DNA of 64,000 nucleotides, taken from assembly GCF_900618535.1 (NCBI RefSeq), contig NZ_UYJA01000001.1, positions 124,001 to 188,000 on the forward strand, given 5' to 3'. Position numbers and translations under genes: made by a program. Origin of the DNA: Pseudomonas bubulae (GTDB lineage Bacteria > Pseudomonadota > Gammaproteobacteria > Pseudomonadales > Pseudomonadaceae). The notes beneath the pieces were generated by a model. The model saw only the letters and a program-made list of their open reading frames with translations. It was not told the DNA's origin and did not search any database. Below are positions 43,182 through 53,075 of the stretch, one piece after another; positions within the stretch are counted from its first letter, which is position 1, and each line of letters begins with the position of its first letter.

Positions 43182-44198
43182 ATGATTAGTCAATGTAAGC
43201 AATTGGGCCCGAACTCCATTGTTCTGCGTCTTAATGGTATCGCGACCGGTCTCGGCGACGGCCTTGCAGGTGAGGGTTTTGTGCTTGATCCCATGGGTAG
43301 CTGGCGGCCGCTAATCGACGACAACCTTTTTGCGATTGAGGAACAGTGTGTCCGTCTGCACGAAGAACTCGCCGCGCAAATATTCGGAAGTCTCGGCTAC
43401 TATCATGCGCTTCTACCAGCGACTCCCTTTTTCTGCGCGGAAGCCGGACTCAATTCAGAGTCGCCAGTCGGGCGCGACAAGTTCGAACAGCTACTGCTGG
43501 AGTTTGCGACCATCCCTGAGCTCAACCGGTTCTTGTATCTTTATGACTGTCGCATTCTGGTGTCGGCAATACAGGAATGCAGCAAGGAAGTGAGCCAGCT
43601 TACCGGTGAGTTTTACCGGATACTTAACATCGAACCCTTCTTCACACCAGGAATTGCTCTTGAGGACGGAACACGATGGAGTACGTCTCCGATCGTCACC
43701 AATCTCAACGCGACGCTTGGCTTTTTGTTCATTCGGATGCACAGCCTGCTCGACTATCTGGCTAAGCTGGCAAAGGAGACTGAGAGCCTACAAACAAACT
43801 TTACGATCTACCCACGGCTCGCGTCAGCTAACTTCTTGTTTGGCAAACGCAACAAGCTAAGTGTAAACCAACGTAAGGGTTCGCTTTTTGAGTCCTGCGA
43901 GGAGGTCGCCGAGGTTGAACTGGTAAGAAATCTCCTTATCCATGAAGGGCTGCTTGACGATATGCCTAAAGCCTATGAAGTCATCCAGGGTGGTGTGGCG
44001 GTGGAGCGGTTTGTTCTGATGCCGGATCGCAAGAATGGTCAGTTTGAGCGGTTTAAGAACCGACGTCTTTTCTACGGTCGCGAGGATAAGATTAACCTGC
44101 GCTTGGCTAGTCTTGTTCGCGCCTTCCAAGCGCGCGAGGTCGAAACATTGAAAGGGATCCGTGCAGGTCTCAATCCTTCAATTGGCACCAGCGCCTGA
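43182..44198 (+). CDS. Hypothetical protein with HEPN-like RNxxxH motif
   Basis: 338 residues, mostly helical. LVRNLLIHEG near residues 246-255 fits the Rx4-6H motif, with Asn after Arg, typical of HEPN ribonucleases. An earlier helix, FIRMHSLLDYLAKLAKE, resembles the first helix of Cthe_2314-type HEPN domains. The rest is unrecognised. It diverges from the helicase across 144 bp. A defence effector or RNase role is inference from motif and place. The ribosome site is weak. Confidence 0.55.
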   Translation: MISQCKQLGPNSIVLRLNGIATGLGDGLAGEGFVLDPMGSWRPLIDDNLFAIEEQCVRLHEELAAQIFGSLGYYHALLPATPFFCAEAGLNSESPVGRDKFEQLLLEFATIPELNRFLYLYDCRILVSAIQECSKEVSQLTGEFYRILNIEPFFTPGIALEDGTRWSTSPIVTNLNATLGFLFIRMHSLLDYLAKLAKETESLQTNFTIYPRLASANFLFGKRNKLSVNQRKGSLFESCEEVAEVELVRNLLIHEGLLDDMPKAYEVIQGGVAVERFVLMPDRKNGQFERFKNRRLFYGREDKINLRLASLVRAFQAREVETLKGIRAGLNPSIGTSA

Positions 44199-44266
44199 TT
44201 TATATGTTCAAAGATCGCTATTGGGGCTTTTCGCGGAGGGAGAGATACTCGTCCAAATGACCGAAC

Positions 44267-44402
44267 GACACCAGAACAGCTGCGCGCCTTGGCCGAAATG
44301 GCCTTGCAGTCGCTTTCCAGAGTCGGCTCGATGTGTCATAAAACCTCCGCGTTGAGAAGTTCGACGAGCAACGCGTATGGGTGTCTTAGAGAGCTTACGC
44401 TT
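44267..44402 (+). pseudogene. IS66 TnpC N-terminal remnant
   Basis: A short frame reads PEQLRALAEMALQSLSRVGSM, similar to the start of IS66 TnpC (TPEQLRALAAQLMS). It has no start and ends within 45 codons, so it looks like a decayed IS66 copy. Confidence 0.4.
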
Positions 44403-46344
44403 TGAGCGGCCATTCCTCTGGTACCAAAGCTGGAGGTTTAGACCAGGGATCTTCTACCAGTGCATCCTGGAACCACTGATCTCGGAGGTTCGCGTGCTCG
44501 GTGATGATAATTTGAAACCCAGGAACCTCATCCTGGGTAAATTTTAGAAGTAGCTCAAACAGCTTACGCACGGACACCATGTCAGCATCTGCCTCGGTCA
44601 TCTGTACAGAGCCATCGGCCTCCTGATAAACCTTTTCGGAGGGAAAATAGACCTGCGTTGGCTGGTCGATCATCAGGAATCGTGGAAGAGGGCGATTGCT
44701 CTTGGCCGCGAACCAGTGGAGTGCGAGCAGCGCACTTAGATGGTAAGCAAGATGGTTTTCACCGCCCCCCGTTCTGGCCATCGGCACCGGACGTTCTGTT
44801 TTGTCGAACACCACTGTCAGTTGCTTCAGATCGAAGCGTGCAGGGTAATCACTGAACTCCGCCCCAAAGCGTGTGATGTATCGCGACATCTGGGCGGATA
44901 TATTATTCAAGATCGATGTTAGGCGATCATCACTGTCATCCGCCCCAATCGCACTCTCTAGATCCTTGACACGCAGTTCGCGACGCTTGTGCTCAGCGCG
45001 GAGATTGCTCAAGTCAGCATCAGGGATCAGTTGTTCCAAAAACCAGCTGATTCTGCCGACAACAACGGCGGCAGCGGTGGTACGAGCTTCTGCTGAAGCG
45101 AGCGCGACATTTGCAGCGATTGCAGCGCTTAACTCCGCATCTTTCTCGGCGATCTGATCGGAGATTTTTTGATGAGTTTCCTCCTCCGTAGTCAAGTAGG
45201 CCTGCAACTTCGGCCGCTGTCCGGCAACGACAGTCATTTCCACTTCTAGCGAGGCTAGTTCCTGTAGGAACGATGCGGCAATTGGGGTATCCATTGCCAG
45301 GTTGCTTTCACAGAACGGCCACTGCCACTCACCTGTAGCGACGTTTTTGGGAAGCGATTTGATTGAGGCTAAACGATCGATATGTTGGCTAGCTTCATTC
45401 GAAAAGCCGCCAGCTCTTCTCTCAAACTGCTTGCCGGCATCGATCCGGATCTTTATCTCCCGACGCGTCTTACGCAGAATAGCGAGCTCAGCCTCTAATT
45501 TTGTCACCCTATCGCCGTCGTCAGCCTCCCGTTTTAGAGGTATCCATTGAGTCACCTCGCGCAGGGCCCTAATCAACCCATTCTCACCGCTAGGCGTAGC
45601 ATTGGAGCTGATGATGCCAACAGCCTTGGCCTCTGAGTACAGCGAGACGGCTTTGAGTTGGAAGGTGTCGAGGCTCTGCTGTGCTTCCGAGAGCAGTTTC
45701 GCCTGAAGCCTAAGGTCTCGTTTTGCAATTCGTAGTTTTGCTTCGTGCTCAAACCGTTCATTCGTCGACACGCCCAGTAAAATTGGAAGGGTGTCTCGAA
45801 TGGCCTGTGGCTGAAACTGCTCGTTCTGTCGGTAAAACAGCTGGTCTTTGTTTGCGACCAAACCCTGCTTTTGGAACATGTAGTAGTACGTATGCTTGAT
45901 ATTCGCGTCAAAGCTTACACGGCTATGCTCAGCGCCGACGTCGGTACGGTTTTCCGGAATTCCGATTAAACGTGAGAGCAGGGACGTGACGGTATCGTCA
46001 TCAGCGTTAACTGCTAGCTCGCCGAAGGGAAGTGCAACTACCTGGTCACCGTATCTAACCATCGCGGTGCTACAGCTCACACCACCCGCTGGGGGGGTGG
46101 GCTTTGCAATCATCACCTGGATGCCAGGCAGCTGGTAGATAACTGCAAACCAGGACACCTTGTCACGGATGATCCCTTCCGGGACGTTGAACGTGGATCG
46201 CCCCATGCAGTATTCGATGATGTCCGAAAGCGCGGATTTACCTGTTGAGGATCTCCCCGTAATGACGTTCAGTCCGTCGACCTTGAATTTGAGATCTCGA
46301 CGCTGACCGTCGTGGCTATACACATGGATGGAGCTAATCTTCAT
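44395..46344 (-). CDS. ABC-3C system ATPase (DUF3732 family)
   Basis: 649 residues. Walker A GRSSTGKS is at 30-37. Long coiled-coil arms occupy the middle. The C-terminal half has the ABC signature region (RTGGGENHLAYHLSALLALHWF) and Walker B RFLMIDQPTQVYFP, the pattern of DUF3732 ATPases. The start ATG overlaps the stop of the middle-component gene (ATGA), so a longer frame start was rejected. It is the motor of a three-gene ABC-3C conflict system and is thought to gate the effector on sensing nucleoprotein or invader DNA. Confidence 0.85.
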   Translation of the reverse strand: MKISSIHVYSHDGQRRDLKFKVDGLNVITGRSSTGKSALSDIIEYCMGRSTFNVPEGIIRDKVSWFAVIYQLPGIQVMIAKPTPPAGGVSCSTAMVRYGDQVVALPFGELAVNADDDTVTSLLSRLIGIPENRTDVGAEHSRVSFDANIKHTYYYMFQKQGLVANKDQLFYRQNEQFQPQAIRDTLPILLGVSTNERFEHEAKLRIAKRDLRLQAKLLSEAQQSLDTFQLKAVSLYSEAKAVGIISSNATPSGENGLIRALREVTQWIPLKREADDGDRVTKLEAELAILRKTRREIKIRIDAGKQFERRAGGFSNEASQHIDRLASIKSLPKNVATGEWQWPFCESNLAMDTPIAASFLQELASLEVEMTVVAGQRPKLQAYLTTEEETHQKISDQIAEKDAELSAAIAANVALASAEARTTAAAVVVGRISWFLEQLIPDADLSNLRAEHKRRELRVKDLESAIGADDSDDRLTSILNNISAQMSRYITRFGAEFSDYPARFDLKQLTVVFDKTERPVPMARTGGGENHLAYHLSALLALHWFAAKSNRPLPRFLMIDQPTQVYFPSEKVYQEADGSVQMTEADADMVSVRKLFELLLKFTQDEVPGFQIIITEHANLRDQWFQDALVEDPWSKPPALVPEEWPLKA

Positions 46345-46829
46345 GGTCTGATTCCGAATGCTGTATATATCGTTGATCTGTCGCCAATGCGCGCAAATTC
46401 GCGGCCTAGAAGGCGGGCCACTCGCTGGCAACTGATCGATTCCTCAGTTCCTGTGATCGCTTTCTTGGTCGTCTTGGGCGTTCCGATTAGTCGACCTTCT
46501 GGCGTGACCTGAAAGCAGCCCATATGCATGGCCAGCCCGAATGCTTCAAATGTGAACGGGAGCATCTCGGTTACCCGCTCAGCAAACGCAATGAGAAGCT
46601 GGGGATTATCCTCAATGGTCTTAAGTAAGTAGCTTCGACTGCTAGGGGCGAAAACTTCCCGGCTACCCTTGTGAAGCGATAACGGTAGAATCAATAGAGA
46701 TAATGAGAAGGGAATGCCCCTTGCGTCTTCGAGCTCAAATGCCTCAAGTGAGCGCATCATTAGGAGCGCGCAAAAGGCCGGATTGAAGAGGTTCTTCGTT
46801 TCAAATGGCCTCAAGTCCCATCGCTTCAT
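46341..46829 (-). CDS. ABC-3C system middle component
   Basis: 162 residues. RPFETKNLFNPAFCALLMMRSLEAF, then FSLSLLILPLSLHKGSREVF and LLIAFAERVTEMLPFTFEAFGLAM are typical of the small middle components of ABC-3C systems. It overlaps both neighbours by four bases (ATGA), so the three genes are translated as a unit. It probably bridges effector and ATPase. Confidence 0.83.
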   Translation of the reverse strand: MKRWDLRPFETKNLFNPAFCALLMMRSLEAFELEDARGIPFSLSLLILPLSLHKGSREVFAPSSRSYLLKTIEDNPQLLIAFAERVTEMLPFTFEAFGLAMHMGCFQVTPEGRLIGTPKTTKKAITGTEESISCQRVARLLGREFARIGDRSTIYTAFGIRP

Positions 46830-48040
46830 GGGTTAACCCCCACGACTCGCTGTACTCCGGCGAGGAAAGACGGATGCCAATACACCCTAGGGGTAGGGCG
46901 ATGATTGGCTAAAATATGAAAGCCCCCGCGTAGGACATAAGGCTCGGTAACGCGGGCTCGGATCTGCAGTGAGGCCATGCTGCCGCTGCCTAGTTCGGCC
47001 CACCTGTAGAGGTTCTTGCCGGCGTCAGTAAGAACTGAGTCTGCGCTGTTCTCGTTCAAGTCCTCGAAGACTATCTCGCGGTACCGTTCCCATTCGTCAA
47101 CCAAGCGATCTTCGTAGAGCTCAATTTCCTGCGAAACGAGAAGATTCTCACGTGCCCATGCAGATCGCTGCTCGAAAGCGCGATAGTAGTCCAAGATGGC
47201 ATTTCGGATTCGGATTGAGCTGATGCCCAGAGCTCGGATCTGCTGAACGAACACCCTGGTATCAGACTCCACATCGACTTCTTCAGCCGGGGATACATTC
47301 CTGAATGTGATCGGCAGGTTGTCCGAGGCATACTCTTCACAATACGAAGAAAGCTTGTCGGATATCTCATTGTTGTTGATCGGAGCGTCCTCTTGGCCTG
47401 ACAGCATTCGGACGATCAGATCGTTCCACCACCCTTCAAGTCGCTCGTAAATAGCGCCCCTGATTTCGCGGCGAACGGTTCTCATTTTACCTTTGATAAT
47501 CCCTGGTATATCGACGATCCTCGGGCTTTCATCAAAAATGGTAATCCTCGCGAAGAAGTCCTCTTTCTCTGAGTCAGAAAAGTCCCGCAGGGCTTCTTGG
47601 ATAGGTAGCAGTAGTTGAGATTTACTGCTTTCCAACGCATCAACAGCCGTCACCCATAGCCTGGGTTCTAAGTCAGCGGGCGAGGCGTCCGGCGAGAAAT
47701 GGCGCAGAAATGAGTCGGATGACACTGTGGCCGTGCTGAACAAGAAGAATCTCAGATCGGACTGGATCCTATCTTGGTCATTATACCGATGGATCCAAAT
47801 GTTCACCGACTTCCAGAAGTCGACCGAAAGGTTAGTAATTCGATCCCCTAAGGCCTTGTGTTTCAGTGACGCGAGGGTCTTTACACCGTTAGCGTCAATG
47901 AAGTCCAAGTCATCTTCTTTCTCGATCAGTACAGATGTGCTTTCAGGCATTTCAAACATTTTTAATAGGGCAAATCTAGGCTGGTAAATATAGCCAAGTC
48001 CCTGCTCGCTCGCTGAAAAGCGATCCATTGAGCTACTCAC
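46826..48040 (-). CDS. ABC-3C effector: Cap4-like nuclease domain plus ABC-3C C-terminal domain
   Basis: 404 residues. The N-terminus has GYIYQ (16-20), EKEDDLD (40-46) and LKHK (59-62), matching the DUF4297/Cap4 dsDNA-nuclease pattern of E-D-x-K type. The C-terminal region ending RVYWHPSFLAGV is the ABC-3C C-terminal domain that docks to the other components. GTG start with GGAGG seven bases upstream. It is the first gene of the operon and the probable toxic DNase of the system. Confidence 0.78.
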   Translation of the reverse strand: MSSSMDRFSASEQGLGYIYQPRFALLKMFEMPESTSVLIEKEDDLDFIDANGVKTLASLKHKALGDRITNLSVDFWKSVNIWIHRYNDQDRIQSDLRFFLFSTATVSSDSFLRHFSPDASPADLEPRLWVTAVDALESSKSQLLLPIQEALRDFSDSEKEDFFARITIFDESPRIVDIPGIIKGKMRTVRREIRGAIYERLEGWWNDLIVRMLSGQEDAPINNNEISDKLSSYCEEYASDNLPITFRNVSPAEEVDVESDTRVFVQQIRALGISSIRIRNAILDYYRAFEQRSAWARENLLVSQEIELYEDRLVDEWERYREIVFEDLNENSADSVLTDAGKNLYRWAELGSGSMASLQIRARVTEPYVLRGGFHILANHRPTPRVYWHPSFLAGVQRVVGVNP

Positions 48041-48461
48041 AGCATACCTCCGATGTACACGCTAGCTTGATTTTTCCCTTCAATGCTCGTACAAAAAGCA
48101 CTCAGATACGGTGCCTTGAAGCCCCTCTAGTAGGTAAGGAGGCTTGGCGTAGCAACGGTATCAAGATGATATCACTGGGGCAGGGGCAGACACGACTAAC
48201 AAAGTGCTTCGAAGACACTATCTCGGCGCGCCAACCGCTGCAGCATCCGAGAATCATCGGACAATGTCGTCGTATAGTGGCAAAGGAACAGAAAAGGTCG
48301 CCGGAGGTGCAAGAGGCTCAGCATGTCGATGTTGACAGCTGTTATCGGCTTACGATCAAGAATAGAGCAAGCTCGAGCACCCACCCACACACCCAACTGT
48401 GCTGATGCAATACTGTTGATGGGGGCATCACTTCTTCGGCGCCTGGGCTCGGCTAGCGCAG
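48041..48461. other. Intergenic stretch upstream of the ABC-3C operon
   Basis: No convincing gene. A 125-codon frame on the plus strand has no family features or ribosome site. The part near 48040-48100 should hold the operon promoter. The region is otherwise featureless. Confidence 0.5.
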
Positions 48462-48850
48462 TCAGTCCAGCATTTCTTTAACGACGGACGCCACATCTCT
48501 CGCATCGTCTATCCCACGGTGATAGGTACCCCGCGAAACCAGCCCCAAAGACTCTACCGTATGCTTAAGTGATTTAGGTCGATCGTCATATAAGCCGGCA
48601 TGCCATTTCCTGGCATTGAAATGTGGTAAGCCTTCGAGCAGGGAAGGGCACCCAGTAAAGCCAGCATCGCCCACATCCGCTTGTTGAATGGGTGTGAGCC
48701 TTTGTTGCCGGGGTCGGTGAGGATGGGATTGACTTGATTACGAACGAAGCGCTGGAATTCAGCGACTACTCCCGAATCGATAACCTACGACGACTACGGT
48801 TAACCGCCGAGCTTCAAGCTAATGAAGCTCGGACATGCTTACAAAACCCT
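48462..48850 (-). pseudogene. DnaQ-like 3'-5' exonuclease remnant
   Basis: Two frames together give EFQRFVRNQVNPILT, then LTPIQQADVGDAGFTGCPSLL and the C-terminal SLGLVSRGTYHRGIDDARDVASVV (Exo III motif H-x4-D). The N-terminal catalytic DxE motif is missing and a frameshift lies near 48700. It resembles ERI-1/KapD-type exonucleases. Confidence 0.65.
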
Positions 48851-49883
48851 ATTTCTTTGGTTTCTTCCTCAAACCCGATATGTAATCAAGCGTAGTTTTA
48901 GGTGAGGAATGTCTAATTATGTCCGACACCGATGATGCACTCGCCTTCATGATGTTGACGATCACCGGTTGCCGGATCCTGTGTATAGATCTTTGTGCAG
49001 GATCATTTAATGCTTCACGCAGATAGGAACCGATGATTCTGCTCATCTGCTGCGAACTCATGGGAGCCCTTGCGTCTGTTTCGGATGGAAACAGAAAGTC
49101 ATTCACTGAAAGGCCTGCTTCCAGGATATACCTGCCAACCACGTGTCCAAAACTGCCGGGTAAGAGGGACAAACCTTCATTTAAGCGGGATTTAGCGTAA
49201 TGCACGCGCATTATGACTCCCGAGTCGACGTACGAGAAGTCGTTTGGCTTGGCTGATAGGAGTTCATGAAGACGTAGTCCCTGCAGCAACATGGCAATAC
49301 AGCTTTGATCCCGAAGACTGCCTTTGCGCTGCACCACTTCCCACAGAGCCTTCAGGCCCTGCTCATCAATGAGGTTTAAGGGGGCAGCTGAATGCCTACG
49401 CTTCAAACCTACGTCAGTCGGCTGACCAGCATGATCAATGCTGGTTTGATTTGATGGGCCCGAAAACTCTGGTTTTGCATCGAAAGGGCGAGCGAGCACA
49501 GTTAGTGCCGAGGAATCAGCCTGATGCCCATGGTCGAAGTCTTGGAACGCACCTAGCTCTTGAAGGGGGAGTAATTTCACCAAACTGTCGATATCGATCT
49601 CTTCAATATCGATGATATTACTCGCCTGGCAAAATGAAATAATCGACGTGCGGATACAACCCCGAACATCACTCTGGGTAGGCTTGAGAGCCTTTGAATC
49701 GGTTGTTTCAGCCGATTGCTGGATATCATGGAAGTCGCGATAGCCTAAGCCCCGTGACAAGATTGCTTGGGCGGAGGCAAGACTCATAGGAGTGCCTCTG
49801 GGCCAGTTTTTCTGTAGTTTTTTTGCTATACGTTTGAAGCCGCGCTTGTCGCTAAGATCGGCGGTATAGATGGTTACACGCAT
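48849..49883 (-). CDS. Right-end tyrosine recombinase
   Basis: 344 residues. Catalytic pattern: LLQGLRLHELLSAKP (Arg), IHRIRQPVIVNIM (His-x2-Arg), RHSSPKTTLDYISGL (His and Tyr). Residues about 12-55 form a small helical domain (SLASAQAILSRGLGYRDFHD) that resembles the one before the VOC protein at 24039. The start was chosen at the ATG preceded by GGAG. It points inward from the right end of the island and may act with, or independently of, the left trio. Confidence 0.85.
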   Translation of the reverse strand: MRVTIYTADLSDKRGFKRIAKKLQKNWPRGTPMSLASAQAILSRGLGYRDFHDIQQSAETTDSKALKPTQSDVRGCIRTSIISFCQASNIIDIEEIDIDSLVKLLPLQELGAFQDFDHGHQADSSALTVLARPFDAKPEFSGPSNQTSIDHAGQPTDVGLKRRHSAAPLNLIDEQGLKALWEVVQRKGSLRDQSCIAMLLQGLRLHELLSAKPNDFSYVDSGVIMRVHYAKSRLNEGLSLLPGSFGHVVGRYILEAGLSVNDFLFPSETDARAPMSSQQMSRIIGSYLREALNDPAQRSIHRIRQPVIVNIMKASASSVSDIIRHSSPKTTLDYISGLRKKPKK

Positions 49884-50394
49884 GACATTCTCCATGTCAG
49901 GGTGTCGGCTGCCCTCTGACGATTGTCGAATAGGCATGCGAAGCAATAAATTAAATCAACCTGTGGCAAACCACCTTTGCGAGCCGACCGCACGATCCAG
50001 AAACCGCGAAATTATGCTAGCACAGCTATCGAACCTGTCTAGAAAATTGGTTTCCTAAAAGCGTCTTTGTGGCCTACCCATGCAGCTAAGCTTCGTCGTC
50101 TACGATTATCGAGCTAAGCCTGTCGGCTGGTTGTGTGTCGTCAGATTTTCTATCTGCAGAAATGTGACAATCAGCTGAATCTAGATCAAATCTTGCGTTG
50201 GCTGCTATGAGCGTCATGACGAGCCTCCTAGCCACATCTCTTATGCCCACTGCTGCGATTTGCTCGTTGAGCTGGTCTGTATTCCCGTAGCATTCGAGAT
50301 ACCTCTCTGGAGGATGCTACTCAGGTCGGACACCAAAGCGTGGCCTCTGAACATGGCCAATGCAATTACGCGTTTAGGCAGCCAGAAAAGGTTC
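49884..50394. other. Non-coding right-end region of the island
   Basis: No gene is seen. It holds the upstream region of the right-end recombinase and leads to the terminal repeats. Confidence 0.5.
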
Positions 50395-50522
50395 TATGGA
50401 CGGAATGCCGAAAATGGCAGTGATAAATTGGTATTTCCATGGACGCACGGCCTCAACCCTGGATGACCGGAGAGAGAGGCAGAGATGTATGTCCATAAGG
50501 TGGCATCTTTCCTTTACATCGA
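50395..50522. repeat. Right island end with ATGGAC repeats
   Basis: TATGGAC at 50395-50401, CCATGGAC at 50438-50445, inverted GTCCATA at 50491-50497, then the core ATCGA at 50518-50522. The last copy and the core form an imperfect inverted repeat with the left end (TCGAT, then TATGGAC after 22-25 bases). Confidence 0.5.
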
Positions 50523-51483
50523 CGAGTCCTTTGCCGACCTGAGCGGTATCGTTGACGTCACCGCCATGGGCCGTCAGTTGCGCAGTCGCATCCTGCAATG
50601 CACGGGCATTCCGGTGGGGGTCGGCATCGCGCATACCAAGACCCTGGCCAAGCTGGCGAATCACACCGCCAAGCGCTTGCAGGCCCACACGGGGGGCGTG
50701 GTGAACCTGTGTGGCGACCATGAACGTGACTGGGTACTGCGCAATACCGCGGTGTCGGAGGTCTGGGGCGTTGGCCGACGCATGACCGCGCATCTTGAAG
50801 GTATGGGGATTCGCACAGCGATGGACCTGGCCAAAGCGGACCCGTGGTCGCTGCGCAAAAAATTCAGCGTGGTGATCGAAAAAACGGCCCGTGAATTGAA
50901 CGGTACATCCTGCCTGGCCCTGGACGAGCCCGACCCGCCCAAGCAGGAGATCTGCTGCAGCCGCATGTTTGGCAAGCGCCTGACCGAGCTGGCACCGATC
51001 AAGGAGGCCGTAGCCACCTATATGATGCGTGCCTCGGAAAAACTCAGGGCACAAAAGTCGTACTGCCAAAAAGTCCGGGTCAGCATTCGTACCGGCATGT
51101 TCAACCCGGACGAGGCGAAGTACGCCAAGGGCGTGGTGGTGACCTTGCCCTATCCTACCGATGATGTGCGGTTACTCACCAGAGCAGCGGTGGATGCTCT
51201 GGAGCATGTGTTTCAGCCCGGTTTCAGATACAGCAAGGCCGAAGTGTTGTTGCTCGACCTGCGCCAGCCGGGGGAGTTTTCCGACGATCTGTTTGCCGTC
51301 AATCAACCGGCAGAAGCTTCACGGGTGATGGCGGTACTGGATGCCATCAATGGCCGCTGGGGCAGGGGCACGTTACGGGCCGCCAGCGTGCCGGGCAAAC
51401 CCGACTGGGGGATGCGCCGGGAGATGATGAGCCAGAGTTATACGACGCGGGTGGATCAGCTTTGGCAGGTTTCGTGCCGATAA
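50485..51483 (+). pseudogene. umuC: umuC (rulB), 3' part, with island-derived start
   Basis: From YIDESFADLSG onward this is the rest of the resident UmuC ([48 protein letters not shown]). The first 10 codons come from the island end. They include an ATG preceded by GAGG, so a protein lacking the N-terminal catalytic Asp could be made. It cannot be an active polymerase. Confidence 0.92.
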
Positions 51484-51889
51484 ATACGGCCGTTGATTGT
51501 GCAGAACTGTGGGCAATGAACTGTACGCGCAAAGTGGAGATCCGGTGTGTGAAGTTCAAACATATGGCCTGCTCAGAACACTGGGCTGTCGTGTGCTGCT
51601 GGTTTGCTTGTTGAAGACTCAAGAAAAATCAAGGTAGGAAAACCCTGAATTAATAGTGGGGTTATTCTTGCGCTTGCTCCTGGCAGTTGAATGTTAGTAC
51701 TGATGCTGTACTAATGGTGTTGCCCTGTTATATCAATTGCCGAACAGGCACTGGTTTTAATTGCAAGAGTGGCGGGCTATCAAGACTATCAAGAAAAGTC
51801 AAAAAAGCAGATGCCGGTACGTGCCTGCTATCAGGCAAGGTCAGGATTAAAGATGATAAACACAGTTGCATTGTATTGGTTGCTCACTT
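51484..51889. other. Intergenic region upstream of the tripartite exporter
   Basis: No gene is supported. It is A+T-richer than its neighbours and should hold the exporter promoter; no clear operator was recognised. Confidence 0.45.
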
Positions 51890-53017
51890 ATGCGATTTAA
51901 ATGGATTGTTTTTGTTGTCGGGCTGGTCGCATTATCTTCTTTTGCATTTTATGGGTTGTTTGATCGGTCTGATGAAGTGAGCCATATCGTTGCGCCAGTA
52001 ACGAAAATCGACATGGAAAGTCTGGTTTTGGCAACAGGCCCGATAGTCGCAACGGGCTTGGTCGATGTCGGCGCGCAGGTTAATGGTCAAGTTAAAACAA
52101 TCCATGTGCGACTGGGTGACAAGGTCAAAAAAGGCCAGGTATTAGTGGAGATTGATCCGGAGCTTCAGGAAAATGCCTTGAGCAAGGCGAAAGCCAGCCG
52201 CGATCTTGTACTGGCACAGCAAAAGGCCAAGGAAAAAGCGCGCCAGCGCGCAGAGAGGGTATTTACCCGCCAGCAAGCGCTGTACCAGGCAGATGCCAGC
52301 GCAAAAAGAGACCTTGAGCAAGCCGAAGTGGAGCTGGAAAATGCCCGGGCTGAAGTCTTCGTTCTAAAAAGCCAGATTCATTTGGCTCAAATCGAGATGG
52401 ATAGCGCAGTGGCTAATCTCGGGTATACGAAAATCAAGGCGCCTGCCGATGGCGAAATCATCGCTATTGTGACTAAAGAGGGCCAGACAATTGTGTCCGC
52501 CCAGACATCACCGACCATTCTGATTATGGGCAATATGGACAGGATGACAGTCAAGGCCAGAATATCCGAGTCGGATATTGTACGAGTGCAGGAGGGGCAA
52601 AAGGTTGTTTTTACCGTGACCGGTGCACCGGAGCTGTCTTTCGAATCGAACATTCTTGCCGTTGAACTTCTGCCGGAGTCCGTCGTTACTGACAGCAAAG
52701 AACTCTCAAAGCCCAATGCAACGTCCAATGTTCCTGTTTACTACAATGCTACGTTTGAAGTTGATAACCCTGATCGTCTGCTCAAGCCTTTGATGACAGC
52801 CAACGTTAAAATCACTCAGGAAAGCGTTGGTCAGGTGATGGCAATTCCTTTGGCCGCTCTCGGAAAAAAGCAGTCTGCGGGCAATCTTTATGAAGTGCGT
52901 ATATTGACGGAGCAGAAAGAAGTGATTGCAAGATCCATTGCGATCGGTCTGCGAAACAATACGCATGTGCAAGTTAAGTCGGGGCTTGAGCTAGGCGACA
53001 ATGTCATTATCGAATAG
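51890..53017 (+). CDS. macA: MacA-like periplasmic adaptor subunit
   Basis: 375 residues. An N-terminal membrane anchor (WIVFVVGLVALSSFAFYGLF), a lipoyl half (GAQVNGQVKTIHVRLGDKVKKGQVLVEID), a helical hairpin (residues about 90-160) and the second lipoyl half (IKAPADGEIIAIVTKEGQTI), followed by a beta-barrel region, are in MacA/PvdR order. It joins the MacB-type ABC pump to the outer-membrane channel encoded downstream. Confidence 0.85.
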   Translation: MRFKWIVFVVGLVALSSFAFYGLFDRSDEVSHIVAPVTKIDMESLVLATGPIVATGLVDVGAQVNGQVKTIHVRLGDKVKKGQVLVEIDPELQENALSKAKASRDLVLAQQKAKEKARQRAERVFTRQQALYQADASAKRDLEQAEVELENARAEVFVLKSQIHLAQIEMDSAVANLGYTKIKAPADGEIIAIVTKEGQTIVSAQTSPTILIMGNMDRMTVKARISESDIVRVQEGQKVVFTVTGAPELSFESNILAVELLPESVVTDSKELSKPNATSNVPVYYNATFEVDNPDRLLKPLMTANVKITQESVGQVMAIPLAALGKKQSAGNLYEVRILTEQKEVIARSIAIGLRNNTHVQVKSGLELGDNVIIE

Positions 53018-53075
53018 GCGTTGATTGACGTTGTGCTGTGGGAGTCATTGTTAATATTTATTTGTCGGGTAGTGT

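Noticed and set aside
48028-48405. 125-codon frame upstream of the ABC-3C operon
   Set aside because: No ribosome site, no recognisable sequence; it covers the presumed operon promoter.
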